Position numbers and translations under genes: made by a program. Of a stretch of 64,000 nt of DNA, positions 40,919 through 49,703 are shown in pieces. The stretch's first letter is position 1; each line of letters starts with the position of its first letter. Location of the stretch: contig NZ_JWID01000006.1 of NCBI RefSeq assembly GCF_001466305.1, forward strand, positions 1,757-65,756, in the 5' to 3' direction. The notes under the pieces are model-generated. The model was not told the origin of the DNA. It worked only from the letters and a program-made list of their open reading frames with translations, and did no database searches. The stretch comes from Defluviitalea phaphyphila (GTDB taxonomy: Bacteria > Bacillota > Clostridia > Lachnospirales > Defluviitaleaceae).

Positions 40919-40947
40919 AATATATCATGAAGTGACGAATAAGTCAA
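40919..40947 (-). promoter_or_regulatory. Sigma-A promoter of rpmG-secE-nusG-rplK-rplA
   Basis: On the minus strand, TTGACT (40942-40947) and TATATT (40919-40924) with a 17-nt spacer. A GAGGTCUUUUUUUU stretch follows at about 40890-40905, resembling the 3' arm of a terminator without an obvious 5' arm. Confidence 0.82.
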
Positions 40948-41080
40948 GAAAATAATGAAATTATCTTTATTTTTTATGATTCATTTATGATAATGTCTTA
41001 ATGTATCACAAAAGATTATGTCCAAATACTATTAAATATATTATAATAGAATCTCATAACTAAAAAATGAGGTGGCTATA

Positions 41081-42469
41081 ATGAGAAAGTTGTTACTAAC
41101 TATGAATGAAAATCAAAAATATGAAATTATTAAAAAACTTGTAGAAACTAATGGTAATAAAAAAGCAGCAGCTCTTAAAATAGGTTGTTCATATCGTCAC
41201 ATCAATCGTTTAATAAATGGATACAAAAAAGAAGGTAAAGCTTTCTTTATTCATGGTAACCGTGGTAGAAAACCTGCTATCACTATTCCTCAAGATACAA
41301 AACAACTAATTCTAGACCTATATCTTACTAAATATTCTGACTGCAACTTAACACATTACTCTGAACTTCTTAAAGAAAGAGAGGGTATCTCTGTATCTGT
41401 CAGTACCATTTCATCTATCTTAAGAAAGGAATACATCCTTTCCCCAAAAGCTAGACGTTCTACAAAAAAAGCTCTTAAAAAAGAACTTAAAGCTCTTAAG
41501 TCTAAAACTAAATCTAAAAAGAAAGAAGCTATTATTCAAAGCTCTATTTTAGCTCTTGAAGACTCTCATCCACGACGTCCCAGATGTACTTATTTCGGTG
41601 AAATGATTCAAATGGATGCTTCTGTTCATCTATGGTTTGGTAACCTTAAATCTTACCTTCACATCGCTGTTGATGATGCTACAGGACAAATTGTTGGTGC
41701 TTACTTTGATAAACAAGAAACTTTAAATGGCTATTATCATGTGCTTTATCAGATTCTAAATAATTACGGTATTCCTTATCAATTCTTTACAGATAACCGT
41801 ACTGTATTTGAATATAAAAAGAAAGGTCAAAAGTCTATTGAAAATGATACTTTTACACAGTTTGGATATGCTTGTAAACAATTAGGTATAAACATTCGTA
41901 CATCCAGCATTGCACAAGCAAAAGGGCGGGTTGAAAGAATGTTTGGCACCCTTCAATCCCGCCTTACAATAGAACTGCGTTTAGCCAATGTTTCCTCTAT
42001 TGAGGAAGCAAATGAATTTCTAAACTCCTACATAAAGAAATTCAATAAGCAGTTCGCCTTACCTGCTAATAATATCAAATCTGTATTCGAAAAACAACCA
42101 GATTTAGATAAAATTAATCTAATATTAGCGGTATTATCTTCTAGAAAGATAGATAATGGGAGTTGCCTTAAATATAATAATAATTATTACCTTCCTGTAA
42201 ACAGTAAAGGAGTTGCTGTACATTACAGAAAAGGTACTACTGCTATGGTAATTAAGGCTTTTAATGGTGCCCTTTATAGCTGTATAGGAGATCAAGTTTA
42301 TGCACTAGAATTATTACCAGAGCATAAACCTTCTTCAAAAGCATTTGACCTAGCAATTCTTCATGAAAAACCTAAGAAAAAATATATTCCACCCATGAAT
42401 CATCCTTGGAAACAAGCCTCTTTTGAAAAATATGCAAAAAAACAATCTCATAGAAATAAAATAGCTTAG
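41081..42469 (+). CDS. DDE transposase, ISNCY/IS1202-like
   Basis: A 462-residue transposase. The N-terminal part (about 10-120) has two helix-turn-helix units, including KKAAALKIGCSYRHINRLINGYKKEG and VSVSTISSILRKEYI. A lysine-rich linker (about 125-150) is followed by the rve-type catalytic core with D179 in QMDAS, D238 in FFTDNRTVFEYK and E285 in KGRVERMFGTLQ. These blocks are those of the ISNCY/IS1202-type transposases. The ATG at 41081 has GAGGTGG upstream. It appears intact. Its strand, opposite to all neighbours, supports recent insertion. Confidence 0.9.
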   Translation: MRKLLLTMNENQKYEIIKKLVETNGNKKAAALKIGCSYRHINRLINGYKKEGKAFFIHGNRGRKPAITIPQDTKQLILDLYLTKYSDCNLTHYSELLKEREGISVSVSTISSILRKEYILSPKARRSTKKALKKELKALKSKTKSKKKEAIIQSSILALEDSHPRRPRCTYFGEMIQMDASVHLWFGNLKSYLHIAVDDATGQIVGAYFDKQETLNGYYHVLYQILNNYGIPYQFFTDNRTVFEYKKKGQKSIENDTFTQFGYACKQLGINIRTSSIAQAKGRVERMFGTLQSRLTIELRLANVSSIEEANEFLNSYIKKFNKQFALPANNIKSVFEKQPDLDKINLILAVLSSRKIDNGSCLKYNNNYYLPVNSKGVAVHYRKGTTAMVIKAFNGALYSCIGDQVYALELLPEHKPSSKAFDLAILHEKPKKKYIPPMNHPWKQASFEKYAKKQSHRNKIA

Positions 42470-42563
42470 TTTTTAAATGAAAAATAGTAAATAGTAGGCT
42501 TATTAAAGTTACCCTAAAATTGATTATACAATAAATATTTCTCTATAAATTTAAGTTAAATTT

Positions 42564-42583
42564 AGCGCCAATATTTTGGTGCT
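42564..42583 (+). terminator. Hairpin downstream of the transposase
   Basis: An 8-bp stem AGCGCCAA/TTGGTGCT (one G-U pair) with a TATT loop, followed by ATATTAAAATTTTTTT. A plausible intrinsic terminator near the right end of the insertion sequence. A second perfect palindrome, TTTTTGAAA-CAT-TTTCAAAAA, lies at about 42596-42616. Confidence 0.55.
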
Positions 42584-42676
42584 TATATTAAAATTTTTTT
42601 GAAACATTTTCAAAAATGGTTGACAGAAAATAAAAGTAATTTAATTTAAATATTTATGAAAAATTAATATTAAATT

Positions 42677-44392
42677 TTATTTTGTTTTGTTTTTTAATCT
42701 AAAATCATTAACATTAAGTAAATCACTTTCTCTATAAATATGATAAGCTGGATAATATGTATCTACATACAATTTTAGTCCTAAAGCTACCGCTCTTATA
42801 CAAAAATGTCTATCTTCACCCCAAAATGATACATTTTTTAATTCACTAAAATTGACACCTTTATCTATAGCTAATTTACTGATTAATGTACATGCTCCTA
42901 ATCCACCAACTTCATAAATTCCAGGAGTTTTTAATTGATTTAAAAATTGTTTATGTCTAAAATTTATTTCACTTTGGCTTAATTTCTCGCCTCTTTCATA
43001 ATTATATTGTGTATAAGTATCTTTCAACCAAACTTGAGGCAATTCTTCTGTGTTGGACTGCCATTTAGTCCAAAAAATTTCAGATATTATATCTTTTCCT
43101 GTTGATATTAAATGTACTAATGTATTAGGGTGCAATACTAGATCACTATCTATTAAAAAAATATAGTCATAATAGTTATCTTTCGCATAATTTATTATTT
43201 TATTCTTAAATTCTGCTACTTTCCAAACTAAATTTTCTTTCCAATGATGTGTAAAATCATCACATACATATCTATCTCTATTAAAAGATTTATAAATTAT
43301 TACGTTGTTTTCTTTATTTGAAAATTCATATAGCAAATCGCTAGACTCCATTATATTATTATCATCTATAAAGAAAAAACTTACATTTATATTTTTTTTA
43401 TTTAAATCTTTTAATGATTGTAAAAATTCTTTTAATATCTTAGGTTTTTGATGTATCGGACTCCCTATTAAAACTTTAAAATTTATATCTTCATTATTTG
43501 ATTTTAAAAAACTTTCAATTTCTTTTTTTACATTAAAATCCGATGTTTTTTGATAAACTCTTTTATAAAAATAAAAACTTTTTTTAATCCTACCTGTAAT
43601 TTTATATAAATTAGCTATATTATACAACAAATCATAATTATCACTATCTATTAATAACCCATTAATAAAATTTTCTTCTGCTTCTTCAAAATTCCCTTCT
43701 AATTTTGAAATTATACCCATAATTAAATAAATATCTATATCATCTTGAATAAAATCTTTATATTGCCTACTTATTATTTTTGCATATTCTAATATATTAT
43801 TCTTTATTAATATATTTATATTGCTCTTTATATTATTTTTATAATCATCTAAAGTAAAAATATTTTTCTTTTTTGGATTATCTTTTTTAACAATATTAAA
43901 TCTATATATAATAAGGTCTGACTTATAACTAAGGACTTCTATGTTCTTCAAGATACTATTTTCATTAGGTAGTTTCAAAAATAATTTTTTAAAATATTCA
44001 TTTGATACTATATCTTCGATTAATTTTTGTTCTTTACTATTGACTATTAATTTAATTAATCTATTATAATAATTTAATGCTAAATTCTCTTGATTTATTA
44101 TACTTAAAAAAAACGAAAAATTATATAAAGTATCAATACAATTTTTATTAATTTTATATGACGATTGCAAAAATGGTATAATAAAGTCATATAACCCTTT
44201 TTCATATGCTATAACTGCCAAATTATTCAATATTATATTTTTATTCTTTAATTCTTCACTTAATATTAATTCTATAATTTTTTCTTCTGTTATATTCTCA
44301 GATTGTAAAATATTTAAAATCTCCTCTATGTATTCTTTTTTATTTGTATCTTTATCATATCGAAAAAGATTTTCGATTATATTATTAATCAC
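42677..44392 (-). CDS. TPR-containing glycosyltransferase, flagellar locus
   Basis: A 571-residue protein. Residues about 1-180 are helical repeat-like; about 183-300 form a TPR module (DIDIYLIMGIISKLEGNFEE, then DNYDLLYNIANLYKITG) shared with the two other transferases in this locus. Residues about 305-560 form a GT-A-type domain: KVLIGSPIHQKPKILKEFLQSL, a metal-binding DSD at 415-417 (IFLIDSDLVL), and the acceptor-side GGLGACTLISK and FWGEDRHFCIRA. There is no signal peptide or membrane helix, so it is cytoplasmic. It probably modifies flagellin before export. The start is GTG at 44392 with GAGGTG upstream. Substrate unknown. Confidence 0.8.
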   Translation of the reverse strand: MINNIIENLFRYDKDTNKKEYIEEILNILQSENITEEKIIELILSEELKNKNIILNNLAVIAYEKGLYDFIIPFLQSSYKINKNCIDTLYNFSFFLSIINQENLALNYYNRLIKLIVNSKEQKLIEDIVSNEYFKKLFLKLPNENSILKNIEVLSYKSDLIIYRFNIVKKDNPKKKNIFTLDDYKNNIKSNINILIKNNILEYAKIISRQYKDFIQDDIDIYLIMGIISKLEGNFEEAEENFINGLLIDSDNYDLLYNIANLYKITGRIKKSFYFYKRVYQKTSDFNVKKEIESFLKSNNEDINFKVLIGSPIHQKPKILKEFLQSLKDLNKKNINVSFFFIDDNNIMESSDLLYEFSNKENNVIIYKSFNRDRYVCDDFTHHWKENLVWKVAEFKNKIINYAKDNYYDYIFLIDSDLVLHPNTLVHLISTGKDIISEIFWTKWQSNTEELPQVWLKDTYTQYNYERGEKLSQSEINFRHKQFLNQLKTPGIYEVGGLGACTLISKLAIDKGVNFSELKNVSFWGEDRHFCIRAVALGLKLYVDTYYPAYHIYRESDLLNVNDFRLKNKTK

Positions 44393-44642
44393 ATTTTCAC
44401 CTCATTTATGGTTATCTAGCTACTTTTAGAAAATCAAAATTTTTATAGATTTAATTATTTAATTTATATACGATTTATTGTTTGCATTATTTAATATTTT
44501 TAAATTAAACTATCTAAATATTTAATCTATTAATAGTCCAGATAATCCCTAACATCAACAAATAACAGATTAATATTTAAAAAGTTTCTACCATAATTCT
44601 AATTCTATCTTAATTTTATTTACAAAAATTCAACAAAATGCG
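44393..44642. other. AT-rich intergenic region without recognisable features
   Basis: The 250-bp gap between the chaperone-like gene and the third TPR-glycosyltransferase. I see no gene, no convincing sigma-A or sigma-D promoter and no clear terminator. It may carry a weak promoter I cannot distinguish from the AT-rich background. Confidence 0.5.
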
Positions 44643-45068
44643 TTATTTCTTATGAAAAAACATATTATGTTTATAAATATCTATAACTTTTTTCTTTTTT
44701 TTCAATGAATTTATACTTAAAATTTTTCTATTTTTTTCTTCTTGAATATTTATCTTTACTCCTAAATCAGATATTTTATAGATTAAATCTTGCATAGTTT
44801 TTATTTGTTTTGAACAATCATCTATATTATTTTGTATCCAAGTTTTTATATTATCATAAATTCCTATAAACCCTTCATCTAAATAATTTATTTTTTTTAT
44901 TTTAATTAATTTTTCTTCTGATAACTTCTCAAATATATTAAAATCTACAGGTTTATATTCTAAAACAGCAGTTTGATTAATAGTAAGAGTTAAAATTTCT
45001 TCTAATAATTTTTGTTTTTTTAATAAAATATCTATTAGTATATTAATTTGGGTCTTTATTTCATTCAT
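44643..45068 (-). CDS. Small helical protein, possible flagellar export chaperone
   Basis: A 141-residue, mostly helical, lysine-rich protein that I do not recognise by sequence. The N-terminal INILIDILLKKQKLLEEILTLTINQTAVL resembles FlgN/FliT-type chaperones, which bind hook-associated proteins with such helices. It lies 11 bp after another chaperone-like gene in the fliD-fliS series. The ATG at 45068 has GAGGTG upstream. Function is inferred from size, helicity and position. Confidence 0.6.
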   Translation of the reverse strand: MNEIKTQINILIDILLKKQKLLEEILTLTINQTAVLEYKPVDFNIFEKLSEEKLIKIKKINYLDEGFIGIYDNIKTWIQNNIDDCSKQIKTMQDLIYKISDLGVKINIQEEKNRKILSINSLKKKKKVIDIYKHNMFFHKK

Positions 45069-45079
45069 AAAGCACCTCT

Positions 45080-45478
45080 TTATCTACTTCTATCAAAAAA
45101 GATAGCCCCAACATTATAAGTATTTTTATTATACATATTATAACTTTTAGTTACATTTCTGGATTTGTTAAAATTAAACATTTCTTTTTTTAAAGCCTCA
45201 AAATGACCATTTAACATCTTTATATTTTCTTTTTCTAATTCTTGAATTTTATAAATTATAGATTTAATATCTTCTGATAATACTCCCTTTAAATTATAAG
45301 CTTCATCTATTTTATTAATTTCATCAATATATTCTTGTCTTTTATCTATTAATTTTTTAATAGTATCTGTATCAATATCTTTTAATTTTAAAACTTCCCT
45401 TTGCTTGGCAGTAATATCATATATTTTATTAAATAATTCTCTTTTTTTCTCAATTTGTTTTAATTTTTCATTATCCAT
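45080..45478 (-). CDS. FliT-like flagellar chaperone
   Basis: A 132-residue helical protein: KLKQIEKKRELFNKIYDITAKQREVLKLKDIDTDTIKKLIDKRQEYIDEINKID. This resembles FliT and related small proteins downstream of fliS in Firmicutes, which guard FliD before export. It is 18 bp after fliS. The C-terminal 25 residues are polar and probably flexible. Assignment is mainly positional. Confidence 0.65.
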   Translation of the reverse strand: MDNEKLKQIEKKRELFNKIYDITAKQREVLKLKDIDTDTIKKLIDKRQEYIDEINKIDEAYNLKGVLSEDIKSIIYKIQELEKENIKMLNGHFEALKKEMFNFNKSRNVTKSYNMYNKNTYNVGAIFFDRSR

Positions 45479-45496
45479 TTAATCACATCCAAGCAA

Positions 45497-45898
45497 TTAT
45501 TTATTTATTACATCTTGAGGTAAATGCATTTTAGCTTTTTTCATAGCTTCTTTCCATGTATCTCGAAATTCTTTTATCAACCCATATACTTCTTCCAAAA
45601 CTTCTATATTTTTAGATACATTAGCCTCAACTAATCTTCTATATATATAATCATACAATAACTCAAAATCTTTAGAAATAGGATATTTTTTATCTAAAGT
45701 AATCATTAATTCCTGTATAATATCTTCTACTCTTATTATGTATTCATGAGCCTTAGAAATATTTTTATTTTTTATAGCTTCTATAGCTTGTTTGCAAAAT
45801 TTAAGAGCTCCATTATATAACATAAGAGTTAATTCTTGCGGAGAAGCAGTCATTATAGCATTTGTTTTATATTGCTCATATCTATTATTAGTCACCAT
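45497..45898 (-). CDS. fliS: Flagellar export chaperone FliS
   Basis: A 133-residue FliS, which binds the C-terminus of unfolded flagellin. NRYEQYKTNAIMTASPQELTLMLYNGALKFCKQAIEAIKNKNISKAHEYIIRVEDIIQELMITLDKKYPISKDFELLYDYIYRRLVEANV is diagnostic. It lies 17 bp after fliD. GGAGG precedes the ATG. Confidence 0.96.
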   Translation of the reverse strand: MVTNNRYEQYKTNAIMTASPQELTLMLYNGALKFCKQAIEAIKNKNISKAHEYIIRVEDIIQELMITLDKKYPISKDFELLYDYIYRRLVEANVSKNIEVLEEVYGLIKEFRDTWKEAMKKAKMHLPQDVINK

Positions 45899-45915
45899 AT
45901 ATTCCTCCTAATCTA

Positions 45916-47409
45916 TTAGCCTAACTGTTGATAAAGCCAAGCACTTTGACTATTTAACTGTTGTATAGCTGTTTCTAAAGCTGCAAATTTTTGATAATAA
46001 TATTCTTCCTTTTCATACATCCTTTCTTCTAATTCGTATATTTCATCTTCATAATCATCTATTAGTTCATCTATTTGTTTATCATTATATAAAGTAAAAG
46101 CACTACTTAATTCTGTGGATTTCATTTTTTCTGTTAATTCATCATATAAAGCCTGACATAAGGTTGTCATTAATTTTACCACTTCATCGGGATTTTTTTC
46201 AATAGCCTCTTTAAGTTTGTTAGGCTCATCTGAATAAATAAGGTCATCTTCATCTCCCTGTATATGTAATATTCCTTTTTCAGTATAATATCCTGTAACT
46301 ATCCCTATATCAGATAAATATTGAAATCCTTTAGAAAGCTCACTTACATCAACTCCTATACTTGAAGTCAAAATACTTCTCATAGAAGTTCGTAAGGATT
46401 CTAAAATAGAATCATTTCTTAATAAAGCACTCTTAATTTTATCTTCCCAAAGTTTAACTTCTTCTTCTGTCATAGCTGCTTTTTCTTCATCGGTTAAAGG
46501 CTCATAACCATATGCACTATCAGCATCTACTTTTTCTGTTATAGTTACTAAAAGCTCATTATATTTATTTATAAAATTCTTTATTTTATCATAAATGGCA
46601 TCCGTATCAGTACTAACAGTTATATTAGTTGTTCCTATCTCTTTTAAGGTAATATCCACTTTATTAATAGTAATATCATTACTTTCTGATTCAAATTCTT
46701 CCCCATCAATTGTAAATTTAGCATTAGTTCCTTCTGATCCAATTCTATTATTAACATCTAATCCAATATCATCTAAAAATTGATCTGCACTACTATTTGC
46801 ACTGGTTATTTCTATCTGTTTTCCCGCTCCTGTTTGACTAAAAATAAATATACTACCCTTTCCATTATCATCTGCATAATAATACGCAGAAAGCCCTAAG
46901 GAATTTCCATCTTCATCCTTTGCATTATTTATTTTAGAAACTAAAACTTCAATATTATCTCCGTCTTCTAAAGTAATAGTAGCTTCTTTTCCATCTTCAG
47001 CTGATATAGTAAAACTAGCTTCTCCAGAAACTGTTTTTTCTAAAATATCATCAACAGAACTTCCTGTAAGCTTGGAAGCAGTAGCTAAATTACTAACTTC
47101 TAAACTAAAAGAACCATTAACTCCACTTCCTACTGAATTAATATCAATAACATCTTCATTAGAAGATACTGCCTTTTTAGCATTATAAGTATTTGTAAAT
47201 CTCATAGGTGAAAGCTCTTCTGTATAAAAAGAATATATTTTTTGGTTCATTTCTTGCCATATCTCTTTTTTCCATTCTAATTTTTGTTTTTCTTTATAAA
47301 CATTATCTACTTTAATTTGTTCTACCTTCATTAATTCTTGTATGATACTTTCAGTATCAAGGCCTGTTGCTAAACCTGTAAATCTAATACTTGAAGTACT
47401 ACTAACCAT
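45916..47409 (-). CDS. fliD: Flagellar filament cap protein FliD
   Basis: A 497-residue cap (HAP2) protein that promotes flagellin polymerisation at the filament tip. The N-terminal RFTGLATGLDTESIIQELMKVEQIKVDNVYKEKQKLEWKKEIWQEMNQKI is diagnostic; the C-terminal coiled coil (DKQIDELIDDYEDEIYELEERMYEKEEYYYQKFAALETAIQQLNSQSAWL) is the FliD end. The central variable domain is acidic. Between flaG and fliS. Confidence 0.96.
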   Translation of the reverse strand: MVSSTSSIRFTGLATGLDTESIIQELMKVEQIKVDNVYKEKQKLEWKKEIWQEMNQKIYSFYTEELSPMRFTNTYNAKKAVSSNEDVIDINSVGSGVNGSFSLEVSNLATASKLTGSSVDDILEKTVSGEASFTISAEDGKEATITLEDGDNIEVLVSKINNAKDEDGNSLGLSAYYYADDNGKGSIFIFSQTGAGKQIEITSANSSADQFLDDIGLDVNNRIGSEGTNAKFTIDGEEFESESNDITINKVDITLKEIGTTNITVSTDTDAIYDKIKNFINKYNELLVTITEKVDADSAYGYEPLTDEEKAAMTEEEVKLWEDKIKSALLRNDSILESLRTSMRSILTSSIGVDVSELSKGFQYLSDIGIVTGYYTEKGILHIQGDEDDLIYSDEPNKLKEAIEKNPDEVVKLMTTLCQALYDELTEKMKSTELSSAFTLYNDKQIDELIDDYEDEIYELEERMYEKEEYYYQKFAALETAIQQLNSQSAWLYQQLG

Positions 47410-47423
47410 AAAAATCTCTCCTT

Positions 47424-47801
47424 TTATCTTTTTTCATCTACTAAAATTCCTGCCATTTCCCAAAGTTTTGCTACCATATCTAAAATTTTTTCAGGAGGAA
47501 TCTCCCTTATTACTTCTTTTGTCTCTTTATTAATAACTTTTACCATAATTTCTTTTGTCTTTTCATGAATGGTAAATTCAAATTCTGCTTTCACTCCACT
47601 TAATTTCTTATTTGCTTTTTCAATGGCATTAATTATTGCTTTTTCGCTAATAGTAGGTCTATATTCTGGATATAATTGCATTTTTTCTATAATGTCAATG
47701 TCACTATTAATATTCTTATCTATATTTTCTGTAGTATCTTGTTTAGTCTTTATTTCTGAAATTATATTAGATGTTTCTAAAGAATTTCCATCAATCTTCA
47801 T
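47424..47801 (-). CDS. flaG: FlaG family flagellar protein
   Basis: A 125-residue FlaG-family protein. The conserved C-terminal domain is AIEKANKKLSGVKAEFEFTIHEKTKEIMVKVINKETKEVIREIPPEKILDMVAKLWEMAGILVDEKR. FlaG influences filament length in some bacteria. I chose the ATG at 47801, 6 nt after GGAGGTG; an in-frame ATG at 47819 lies before that site. It precedes fliD as usual. Confidence 0.93.
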   Translation of the reverse strand: MKIDGNSLETSNIISEIKTKQDTTENIDKNINSDIDIIEKMQLYPEYRPTISEKAIINAIEKANKKLSGVKAEFEFTIHEKTKEIMVKVINKETKEVIREIPPEKILDMVAKLWEMAGILVDEKR

Positions 47802-47867
47802 AATCAACACCTCCATCATCTATCTTAAATATCGGTATAATAAAAAAATTTTTTAATATCCTTATAT

Positions 47868-47892
47868 AAAAAAGCCCTCTTTAACGGGCTTT
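47868..47892 (-). terminator. Terminator before flaG
   Basis: A 7-bp stem AAAGCCC/GGGCTTT with an 8-nt loop and a U-rich tail. It ends the glycosyltransferase transcript and begins at the stop of a broken small reading frame, so flaG-fliD needs its own promoter. Confidence 0.75.
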
Positions 47893-48033
47893 AAACTCTA
47901 GGCATTATATAAATTAATGTCTTTTGTATTTCTTCTTTCCATTGTCTGTAGTCATATTTTAATCGTTCTATCCAATTTATTGCTTGGCTATCATTATAGA
48001 TTTATATATATCTATTAATATCTTTAAATCCAT
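47891..48033 (-). pseudogene. Frameshifted small gene remnant
   Basis: ATG at 48033, preceded by AGAAGG, reads MDLKILIDIYKSI. One base out of frame, the sequence continues NDSQAINWIERLKYDYRQWK, EEIQKTLIYIMPRV and stops at 47891. A single-base insertion would give one 47-residue frame, and a terminator stem begins exactly at the stop. I do not recognise the protein. It could be a decayed gene, a sequencing error or chance. The rest of the 327-bp gap up to the upstream gene is featureless. Confidence 0.3.
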
Positions 48034-48146
48034 ATTAATACCTTCTCTAAAAAAATTATTTGTTTTCCTGACAAATCAGATATCAAAAATTAACTATCAC
48101 ATTTAAAATTTATAAATTTATTAAATATAGATATACTAAATCAGCT

Positions 48147-49688
48147 TTAAAACCGATTTTTTAAAACTTCTTCAATAAACTTCCATGTTCTATCACAAGA
48201 ATTACCATCTAAATATTTATGTGTCTTTTTTAAAATTTTTATTCTCTCATTTTTATAGTAATTGGCGTCTGATAAAAGCTTGATTATTTCGTTTTCTAAA
48301 TTTTCTTGAGTTATACATTTAGGTCCTGGAGTCCAATCTTCATATGGTTCTAATATAAAACCTCTACTTTTTTGATACTCTTGTAAATCTACAGGAGTAA
48401 ATATTACTGGCATATTTAACAATAATGTATCAAAATATACAGAAGAGTAGTCAGTAATTAATAAATTAGCTGCATTAAGAACTTCATACAAATCCATGCC
48501 TTTTTCATACAAATTTTTATTCGTAATTATCTTTACATTTTCATTTTGAGGAAGTTCTTTTATAAATTTATGTTCTTCTGCAGGATGTAATTTAATAAAA
48601 AATATAATATTGTTTTTTTGAAGAAAATCTATAAATTTATCTATACTAAATTCTTTGAAACCAAATATGTTTCTCCAACTTCTATTACCTTCTTTTCTAT
48701 CTCCTCTCGGAGTATATCTATAAGTAGGCATATAAAATACAAATTTATTATCGTAAAATTTTTCTTCAAATAAATTTTCTATATTTTTTCTTCCATCCGT
48801 TTGCAATAATAAATCATTTCTTTGTGCCCCTGTGATTATAAACTTTGATATATCTATAGCTGTACATCTATTCATAACATCATTAAACAATGGAGAATAA
48901 GAAGTAATATAATCAACATTATCCCACATTTTTTTTATTAAATGTTTATATTTTTCTCCCTTATCTGCATATCCCATGGCCTTAATTGGGAAACCATGCC
49001 ACAAATCCAAAACTATAGGTAGTTTATCTTTTGGTCTTGAAGAAAAAGGATAATTCCCTTCAGTAAAAATAACCATATCGCTATTTATAATATTATTTAA
49101 ATAGTCTCCTGATAAATCTCCTAATACTAATTCTATATTATATTTTTCTCTTATTTCTTTATTTGCAAATTTATATAATGCTACCGTATTAGACCCTGAT
49201 AAATTTGTATATACCAAAGTTATTCTTTTTTTACCATTACTTGTTAAATGTTTTTCCCCATATTCTACTTTTTTAAACCTTCTTTTTTGTATTTCTGTTT
49301 CTTCCTTATTTATTAGAATTTGCAATTTTTTTATTTGATTTTTAATTTGTTTTATTAATTCTTGGGAATTTGTTTTTTGTATAGCTTTTAAATAAAAATA
49401 TAAAGATAAATTATAATTCTGTTTAATTTTATATACATATCCAAAATTATATAACAACTCAAAATCTCCATCAAAAATTTCAATTCCTCTGTGTAAAAAT
49501 CTTTTAGCGTCTTCTATATTTTCTTCTATCATGTGCATAATACCTTTTATATAATAAATCTCTATATCATTTTTATTTATAAGTTCATACTGCTGTATTA
49601 ATTCATGTGCTTCATTAAATTTTTCCATATTAATCAATGTATAAATATTATCTTTTAACTGTTTTTCTAAAGATTTTGTATCATTCAT
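48147..49688 (-). CDS. TPR plus CDP-glycerol glycerophosphotransferase-like protein
   Basis: A 513-residue fusion. Residues about 1-125 are the TPR module common to this locus (DIEIYYIKGIMHMIEENIED, DFELLYNFGYVYKIKQN). Residues about 150-510 resemble the TagB/TarF-type CDP-glycerol glycerophosphotransferase family: LWHGFPIK at 229-236, FYMPTYRYTPRGD near 318-330, IKLHP at 365-369 and TDYSSVYFD at 412-420. Those enzymes move polyol-phosphate units onto wall teichoic acid or glycans. There is no membrane anchor. Position after flagellin and a GT2 gene suggests it modifies a flagellin glycan, by inference. It follows the upstream gene by 15 bp. Confidence 0.85.
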   Translation of the reverse strand: MNDTKSLEKQLKDNIYTLINMEKFNEAHELIQQYELINKNDIEIYYIKGIMHMIEENIEDAKRFLHRGIEIFDGDFELLYNFGYVYKIKQNYNLSLYFYLKAIQKTNSQELIKQIKNQIKKLQILINKEETEIQKRRFKKVEYGEKHLTSNGKKRITLVYTNLSGSNTVALYKFANKEIREKYNIELVLGDLSGDYLNNIINSDMVIFTEGNYPFSSRPKDKLPIVLDLWHGFPIKAMGYADKGEKYKHLIKKMWDNVDYITSYSPLFNDVMNRCTAIDISKFIITGAQRNDLLLQTDGRKNIENLFEEKFYDNKFVFYMPTYRYTPRGDRKEGNRSWRNIFGFKEFSIDKFIDFLQKNNIIFFIKLHPAEEHKFIKELPQNENVKIITNKNLYEKGMDLYEVLNAANLLITDYSSVYFDTLLLNMPVIFTPVDLQEYQKSRGFILEPYEDWTPGPKCITQENLENEIIKLLSDANYYKNERIKILKKTHKYLDGNSCDRTWKFIEEVLKNRF

Positions 49689-49703
49689 CCCTATTGAATC
49701 TCC

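Larger units (their letters stand above)
41000..42608 (+). mobile_element. Insertion sequence, ISNCY/IS1202-like (boundaries tentative)
   Basis: The element encodes the only plus-strand gene of the window and separates the ribosomal and flagellar blocks. Candidate ends are AATGTATCACAAAAGATT at 41000-41017 and the complement-related AAATTTTTTTGAAACATT at 42591-42608 (14 of 18 positions match when one is inverted). This would give an element of about 1.6 kb. No target-site duplication is evident, so the ends are uncertain. Confidence 0.4.

Noticed and set aside
42600-42680. Plus-strand TTGACA near 42620 as a promoter
   Set aside because: No matching -10 at proper spacing and no plus-strand gene downstream.
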